Origin: CAWKDC01 sp964383495
GTDB lineage: Bacteria; Pseudomonadota; Gammaproteobacteria; JABCZS01
Assembly: GCA_964383495.1 (NCBI GenBank)
Contig: CAYLHG010000002.1
Coordinates: 1 to 64,000, forward strand
DNA: 64,000 nt
Direction: 5' to 3'
The notes beneath the pieces are model-generated. The model was not told the DNA's origin and did no database searches. It worked only from the letters and a program-made list of their open reading frames with translations. Shown here piece by piece: positions 59,839 to 64,000 of the stretch. The translations under genes and the position numbers were made by a program. Each line of letters starts with the position of its first letter. Positions within the stretch are counted from its first letter, which is position 1.

Positions 59839-60279
59839 TTAAGTTAAACTATCAGTATCAAGGGAAGTGGGTTGCTGTGCGGCATGAGGATGCTCAGCGC
59901 CAGCATAGACTTTCAGTTTTCTGAACATGTCTCGACCCAAAGGACCTTTTGGTAACATACCTTTCACAGCCAACTCGATCACGCGAGCGGGATTTTTGGC
60001 TAAGGCATCTTCAAAAGAAGCTTCTTTGATACCGCCTGGAAAACCAGTGTGGTGAAAATATTTTTTGTCAGATGTCTTTTTACCCGTCACTTTCACATGA
60101 CTGGCATTGATAATAATGACAAAATCCCCGGTGTCCACATGGGGTGTATAGATAGCTTTATGCTTGCCTCGCAAGATACCCGCTATACGGGAAGCCATGC
60201 GACCTAAAACTTTATCTTTTGCATCAATTACATACCACGCATGTTGAACTTCATGCGGCTTAGCGCTGATCGTTTTCAT
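59839..60279 (-). CDS. rplM: 50S ribosomal protein L13
   Basis: The start is ATG 60279 (MKTISAKPHEVQHAWYVIDA) after GGAGTAAATTG; upstream in-frame codons are not needed. Conserved blocks: GRMASRIAGILRGKHK, GDFVIIINASHVKVTGKK, MLPKGPLGRDMFRKLKVYAGAEHPHAAQQP. Length 146, with a few extra C-terminal residues. Operon rplM-rpsI. Confidence 0.97.
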   Translation of the reverse strand: MKTISAKPHEVQHAWYVIDAKDKVLGRMASRIAGILRGKHKAIYTPHVDTGDFVIIINASHVKVTGKKTSDKKYFHHTGFPGGIKEASFEDALAKNPARVIELAVKGMLPKGPLGRDMFRKLKVYAGAEHPHAAQQPTSLDTDSLT

Positions 60280-60394
60280 CAATTTACTCCGAGAATACGC
60301 TTCTCCCAAAATGAAGCGCTATTTTACCCAACTCAACCCATGCTGGCAAGGGTTATCTGAGAAAAATTTCAGTCCCTTGTCTTCCACCCCCGAG

Positions 60395-60422
60395 TTGCAC
60401 TCATGAAAGATTGTGCTATTTT
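60395..60422 (+). promoter_or_regulatory. Promoter of the H1-HU gene
   Basis: TTGCAC (60395-60400), 16 bases, and an extended TGC TATTTT (-10 at 60417-60422). AGGAG lies 8 bases before the ATG. Confidence 0.55.
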
Positions 60423-60458
60423 AAGTACTGTATACGCTCACTTTTTAGGAGATCTCTT

Positions 60459-60938
60459 ATGCCTGCTAAGAAAAAACGTGCAACTGTTGCTCGCAAAAAA
60501 ACAGCCAAAAAAGCTGTTAGAAAGCCTGCTGCAAAAAAATCCGCTGCTAAAGGCGCTAAAAGCGCTAAGAAAGCAGCTCCTCGTAAAGCCAAAGCTGCCA
60601 GCATTCAAGTGCTCAAAGCTGCACCTGCAGTGAAAACAGCTTTTACGAAAACCGAACTGACCAAGACATTGTCTGATATGACAGGTTTAAGCAGCAAGGA
60701 AGTGAAGTCTGTGATGGAAGCTCTAGAAAGCGTGATTCATGAACACATGAAAGCACGTGGACCACAGCTTTTCACATTGGCTGGATTAATGAAATTAAAA
60801 GTCATCCGTAAGCCTGCTACCAAAGCTAGAAAAGGAATCAATCCTTTCACGGGTGAACCGACCGTATTCAAAGCAAAACCAGCACGTAATGTTGTGAAAG
60901 TGTTGGCTTTGAAAAAACTGAAAGAAATGGCTAAATAA
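60459..60938 (+). CDS. HU/IHF-type DNA-binding protein with histone H1-like tail
   Basis: A 159-residue nucleoid protein made of two parts. Residues 1-48 are almost entirely Lys, Ala, Arg and Ser (KKTAKKAVRKPAAKKSAAKG), as in the C-terminal tail of histone H1 and bacterial H1-like proteins. Residues 60-155 form a divergent HU/IHF domain with FTKTELTKTLSDMTGLSSKEV and the DNA-arm motif ARKGINPFTGEPTVFKAKPA. ATG 60459 follows TAGGAGATCTCTT. A strong terminator follows, so it is a single-gene unit. Probable role: DNA compaction and regulation. Tail-HU fusions are known in several lineages. Confidence 0.88.
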   Translation: MPAKKKRATVARKKTAKKAVRKPAAKKSAAKGAKSAKKAAPRKAKAASIQVLKAAPAVKTAFTKTELTKTLSDMTGLSSKEVKSVMEALESVIHEHMKARGPQLFTLAGLMKLKVIRKPATKARKGINPFTGEPTVFKAKPARNVVKVLALKKLKEMAK

Positions 60939-60952
60939 TATTAGCTATTCAT

Positions 60953-60984
60953 AAAAAGGGCGGATTCATTCCGCCCTTTTTTTT
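60953..60984 (+). terminator. Rho-independent terminator
   Basis: AAAAAGGGCGGA (60953-60964), 5-base loop, TCCGCCCTTTTT (60970-60981) and further T residues. A strong intrinsic terminator for the H1-HU gene. Confidence 0.9.
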
Positions 60985-61012
60985 AAACACACAACCCCGT
61001 ATAATCAATGAT

Positions 61013-61645
61013 ATGAACACACTTACTCAGCACATCACCATCCCTGGCCCTATTGGCCCCCTCGAAGCAATGCTTGATATTGTGCCACACGCCACGCATG
61101 CGACTGTCATCTGCCACCCTCATCCGCTTTATGGGGGTACCATGCACAATAAAGTAGTCACGATGTTGGCGAAAGTATCCGCTGAGCTGGGACATACACA
61201 TTTACGTTTTAATTACCGAGGTGTGGGCGCTTCTGCCGGCGAGTACGGCAACATTGAAGGCGAAGTGGAAGATGCACTCGCTGCGATCGATTGGCTGGCC
61301 CAACACCATCCTTATCAGAAATTATGGTTATTTGGTTTTTCATTTGGCACATACATTGCTGCACGCGCGTCATTAGTGCGCCCGTGCGAACAATTATTGA
61401 GCATCGCACCTGCTGTTCAACACACACATTTTGATACGCTGCCAACTGTTCATTGCCCATGGACTATTGTGCAGGGCGAAAAAGACGAAGTTGTTCCAAC
61501 ACCTTTAGTGGAAGCTTTTGCCCGCGCTCGCCCAGAGCATCCTGAATTTATTTTATTGCCTGAATGCGGGCATTTTTTTCATGGTCATTTAACTTTATTG
61601 AAAGAAACATTATTGAATCATTTTAAAAGATCTCTTGACGAATAA
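61013..61645 (+). CDS. Alpha/beta hydrolase of the short CPBP/dienelactone-like family
   Basis: A 210-residue serine hydrolase. HPHPLYGGTMHNKVVTMLAK near residue 35 forms the oxyanion region, LRFNYRGVGAS and then nucleophile Ser in LFGFSFGTYIA (about 110), an acid in GEKDEVVP (about 163) and the His in ECGHFFHGHL (about 186). This matches small predicted alpha/beta hydrolases (COG2945 type). Substrate unknown. Located between the H1-HU gene and zapG, on its own. Confidence 0.85.
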   Translation: MNTLTQHITIPGPIGPLEAMLDIVPHATHATVICHPHPLYGGTMHNKVVTMLAKVSAELGHTHLRFNYRGVGASAGEYGNIEGEVEDALAAIDWLAQHHPYQKLWLFGFSFGTYIAARASLVRPCEQLLSIAPAVQHTHFDTLPTVHCPWTIVQGEKDEVVPTPLVEAFARARPEHPEFILLPECGHFFHGHLTLLKETLLNHFKRSLDE

Positions 61646-61699
61646 TAGAATATTGCTCATGCTTAACGCATATACAATACTTGTCTACAGGAGCTGCTT

Positions 61700-62080
61700 A
61701 TGTACCTCTATCTCTTCCTCGCTCTTGTTCTAGGTTATGGGTTAGGCTATGCAACCACGCAATTTGCAAAAAGCGCTTCACGCAAGGCGTTAGAAAAAGC
61801 GTTAGCAGATAAGGAAGAAGAGCTGTCGAGCTACCAAAATAAAGTGGCCATTCATTTTCAAAAAACGGCCGAATTAGTGGAAGCGCTTCATCAACAGCAA
61901 GATAATATGATCGCGCATTTATGTGAAGGAGCAAAAATATTGCGGCCTCACACCATGTTGGAGGAGATTGAGGATCCCACTGATTTTTTAGAAGAGGCGC
62001 CCCCAAAAGACTACTGGGCTCCATATACGCATCATACACATGAGCATCCCACTACAACATGCAACCCTAATAGTATATAA
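61700..62080 (+). CDS. zapG: ZapG/YhcB-like cell-envelope protein
   Basis: A 126-residue membrane protein of the DUF1043/YhcB family. One N-terminal helix (YLFLALVLGYGLGYATTQF), then a coiled coil (EKALADKEEELSSYQNKVAIHFQKTAELVEALHQQQ) typical of the family, and a His/Pro-rich disordered tail. In E. coli it links cell division and envelope synthesis. AGGAG lies before the ATG. Next gene murA starts 30 bases later. Confidence 0.85.
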   Translation: MYLYLFLALVLGYGLGYATTQFAKSASRKALEKALADKEEELSSYQNKVAIHFQKTAELVEALHQQQDNMIAHLCEGAKILRPHTMLEEIEDPTDFLEEAPPKDYWAPYTHHTHEHPTTTCNPNSI

Positions 62081-62110
62081 TCCCCTCATTATTTTTTGAG
62101 ACCTCATAGC

Positions 62111-63370
62111 ATGGAAAAACTACTCATCACCGGGGGCAAGCGCCTATCTGGCAACGTACGCATCTCAGGTGCTAAAAACGCGGCTCTTCCTATTTTAGCT
62201 GCTACCCTTCTCACGGAAGATCCCATTACCATTGATAATATGCCGCATTTACGTGATGTGACCACGACAATTGAGCTCTTATGCCGTTTAGGGGTGGATA
62301 TCATGATGGGAGACCATATGAGTGTCACCATTAATGCGTCTCAGCTCACCCAATTTGTTGCGCCTTACGAGCTTGTTAAAACGATGCGCTCATCCATCCT
62401 CGTATTAGGTCCTTTATTAAGCCGCTTTGGTCAAGCAGAAGTTTCCTTACCGGGTGGCTGCGCCATTGGCACACGCCCTGTAGACTTGCATTTAACAGCA
62501 CTGGAAGCCTTAGGTGCAACCATTAAGGTGGAAAACGGGTATATCAAAGCCAGCACCCGTGGCCGCTTGAAAGGTACGACGATTACTTTCCCCAAAGTGA
62601 CCGTCACAGGCACTGAAAACATTCTTATGGCGGCAGCGTTGGCCGAAGGGGTAACAGTATTGGAGAATGCTGCTTGCGAACCAGAAGTAAAAGATTTAGC
62701 AGATTGCTTGATAAAAATGGGCGCTCACATTGAAGGTGCTGGCACGTCTCGAATTGAAATTGAAGGCGTTGATCGGCTGCACGGTACCACATACCGTGTT
62801 ATCCCTGACCGTATCGAAACAGCTACTTTTTTAACCGCTGCTGCAATGACCATGGGGGATGTCACCACAAAATACACGGATCCTAGCATTCTTGAGGTTG
62901 TGCTAGAAAAATTAGCAGAAACAGGCGCAGATATCACCACCACAGCAGAAACCATTCGCCTTAATATGCACGGCAAGCGCCCTAAAGCGGTGAGCTTAAT
63001 AACCGCACCTTACCCTCTTTTCCCTACAGATATGCAAGCACAATTTACTGCATTAAACAGTATTGCAGAGGGGAAAAGCGAGGTAGTGGAAACTATTTTT
63101 GAAAATCGCTTTATGCATATTGCAGAATTGATTCGCATGGGTGCGAATGTGACGCAAAGCGGAAACACTGTTTATTGCGAAGGTATTCCGCATTTAACCG
63201 GCGCACCAGTGATGGCAACTGATTTACGTGCTTCAGCAAGTTTAGTATTGGCTGCTTTGGTTGCAAAGGGCGTGACAATGGTAGACAGAATCTATCATAT
63301 TGATCGTGGATATGAATTTATTGAAGAAAAGCTGCATGGATTAGGGGCAGATATAAGACGAGTCGGGTAG
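62111..63370 (+). CDS. murA: UDP-N-acetylglucosamine 1-carboxyvinyltransferase MurA
   Basis: First committed enzyme of peptidoglycan synthesis and target of fosfomycin. Start ATG 62111 (MEKLLITGGKRLSGNVRISGAKNAALPIL), preferred over a TTG five codons upstream. The active-site Cys is Cys117 in SLPGGCAIGTRPVDLHL, so fosfomycin can in principle react. TDMQAQFTALNSIAEGKS and the C-terminal DRIYHIDRGYEFIEEKL are typical. Length 419. Confidence 0.97.
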   Translation: MEKLLITGGKRLSGNVRISGAKNAALPILAATLLTEDPITIDNMPHLRDVTTTIELLCRLGVDIMMGDHMSVTINASQLTQFVAPYELVKTMRSSILVLGPLLSRFGQAEVSLPGGCAIGTRPVDLHLTALEALGATIKVENGYIKASTRGRLKGTTITFPKVTVTGTENILMAAALAEGVTVLENAACEPEVKDLADCLIKMGAHIEGAGTSRIEIEGVDRLHGTTYRVIPDRIETATFLTAAAMTMGDVTTKYTDPSILEVVLEKLAETGADITTTAETIRLNMHGKRPKAVSLITAPYPLFPTDMQAQFTALNSIAEGKSEVVETIFENRFMHIAELIRMGANVTQSGNTVYCEGIPHLTGAPVMATDLRASASLVLAALVAKGVTMVDRIYHIDRGYEFIEEKLHGLGADIRRVG

Positions 63371-63469
63371 AAATGAGGGGCGTGACCTGCCGGGGCGGAT
63401 CATGTCATATTATATCGCAATCATTTCCATGGCCCATATCACATCAGATTTCAACTACCACAGGTAATC

Positions 63470-64000
63470 TTAACTCAAGACTTCACTGTCCCAACACACT
63501 TTTTTAGCGTCAACCTTTGCAACTCCCGCTTCGCTTAAGCTTAAAGAAGCATTCTCTACTGCAAGCAACACGGATTTCTGTTTTGCCATACCGTATAATT
63601 GCTGGTTCGCTACTATATTTAACGCATCTTGTGTAGCAATTTGCAAACTATCTTCAACAGATATCTCTACACTACCTTTTGTTTCGTGCAGCATATCGCC
63701 TGCTACTTCCATTTTCATATCTTCGCAAACTTGAATATCAATATTTTTTCCTGCTTTCCATTGCATATCGGCTCCAGCTTGGATGGCAATATTATTTTTT
63801 ACACTCTTTAAAGCAATTTCACCGGCCTCACACACAATATCCTGCTCTGATCTTAACATTGTTTGGTTCGATGTATCCCAGCAAGATTCCTCTCGAGACG
63901 CCATGCTCATATTACCTTTTTTGCTGTCTATCGCAATGCTAGACGACTGCGCATTTGCTTGTAATAAAACTTGATTATGCTGTTCGGGTGTTGCACACAC
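63470..64000 (-). CDS. VgrG-like C-terminal beta-helix protein (cut by window edge)
   Basis: The last 176 residues of a larger protein that continues past the right edge. The sequence repeats short alternating beta motifs (IAIQAGADMQWKAGKNIDIQ, EVAGDMLHETKGSVEISVED, LQIATQDALNIVANQQ), the triple-stranded beta-prism pattern of type VI secretion VgrG C-terminal (DUF2345-like) domains. A phage-spike-like protein is an alternative. No effector domain is visible at the C terminus, which ends in KVCWDSEVLS. It is convergent with murA. Confidence 0.65.
   Translation of the reverse strand: MCATPEQHNQVLLQANAQSSSIAIDSKKGNMSMASREESCWDTSNQTMLRSEQDIVCEAGEIALKSVKNNIAIQAGADMQWKAGKNIDIQVCEDMKMEVAGDMLHETKGSVEISVEDSLQIATQDALNIVANQQLYGMAKQKSVLLAVENASLSLSEAGVAKVDAKKVCWDSEVLS

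Noticed and set aside
1..64000. CRISPR arrays, rRNA, tmRNA, 4.5S or 6S RNA
   Set aside because: No regularly spaced direct repeats and no recognisable signatures of these RNAs were found by eye on either strand.

Overview
The window is bacterial chromosome from a gammaproteobacterium, AT-leaning and densely packed. The gene orders pyrG-kdsA-eno-ftsB-ispD-ispF / surE-pcm-nlpD-rpoS, sdhCDAB-sucABCD facing gltA, and rplM-rpsI-petABC-sspAB-holD-rimI are classical for this class. A histone H1-like tail on an HU-type protein, several small exported Cys-containing proteins and several unrecognised, possibly host-directed proteins would fit a host-associated lineage such as Legionellales/Coxiellaceae-like bacteria. 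That placement is inference; no rRNA is present to test it.

Layout. 1-5.5 kb: 3' end of coaE, an exported orphan, then on the minus strand rpoS, nlpD, a DedA-type gene, pcm and surE. 5.4-10.7 kb: minus-strand ispF, ispD, ftsB, eno, kdsA, pyrG and tRNA-Ser. truD, which often lies between ispF and surE, is absent and a palindromic repeat occupies its place. 10.8-11.7 kb: two small two-helix membrane proteins in tandem, each behind a similar upstream region. 11.9-15.4 kb: corB-like, ypjD-like and ffh. 15.4-21.1 kb is accessory: an orphan with a HAD-like first motif, a PrcB-like lipoprotein, a retropepsin / 7TM / ATP-grasp cassette, and an acidic repeat protein. 21.2-22.8 kb: trmJ and suhB.

22.8-29.1 kb is the most plastic region. 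It holds a truncated coding remnant, a Phd/PIN toxin-antitoxin pair, a membrane protein, a REP-associated tyrosine transposase inside 104-bp inverted repeats, a short LRR-like protein, an outer-membrane barrel, an AbiE toxin-antitoxin pair with duplicated operators, and an MFS pseudogene. 29.1-35.1 kb is the proteostasis block lon, clpX, clpP, tig, followed upstream by four tRNAs (Leu, His, Arg, Pro). 35.6-42.6 kb: folD, exported orphans, cysS, gltX, lpxH and a fatty-acid hydroxylase-like membrane enzyme. 42.7-53.6 kb: a complete run of TCA-cycle genes. 53.6-54.7 kb: an AbrB/RelE-like pair and a small exported protein. 54.7-60.3 kb: rimI, holD, sspB, sspA, the cytochrome bc1 genes, rpsI and rplM. 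60.4-63.4 kb: the H1-HU fusion, an alpha/beta hydrolase, zapG and murA. The right edge cuts a protein resembling the C-terminal spike of VgrG.

The genes fit together as follows. RpoS, Lon, ClpXP, SspA/SspB and trigger factor form a stress and proteolysis set. Sdh, Suc, GltA and bc1 give aerobic respiration. KdsA, LpxH and MurA build the envelope. Three toxin-antitoxin modules, each with a palindromic operator, and the REP transposase mark the recently changing parts.
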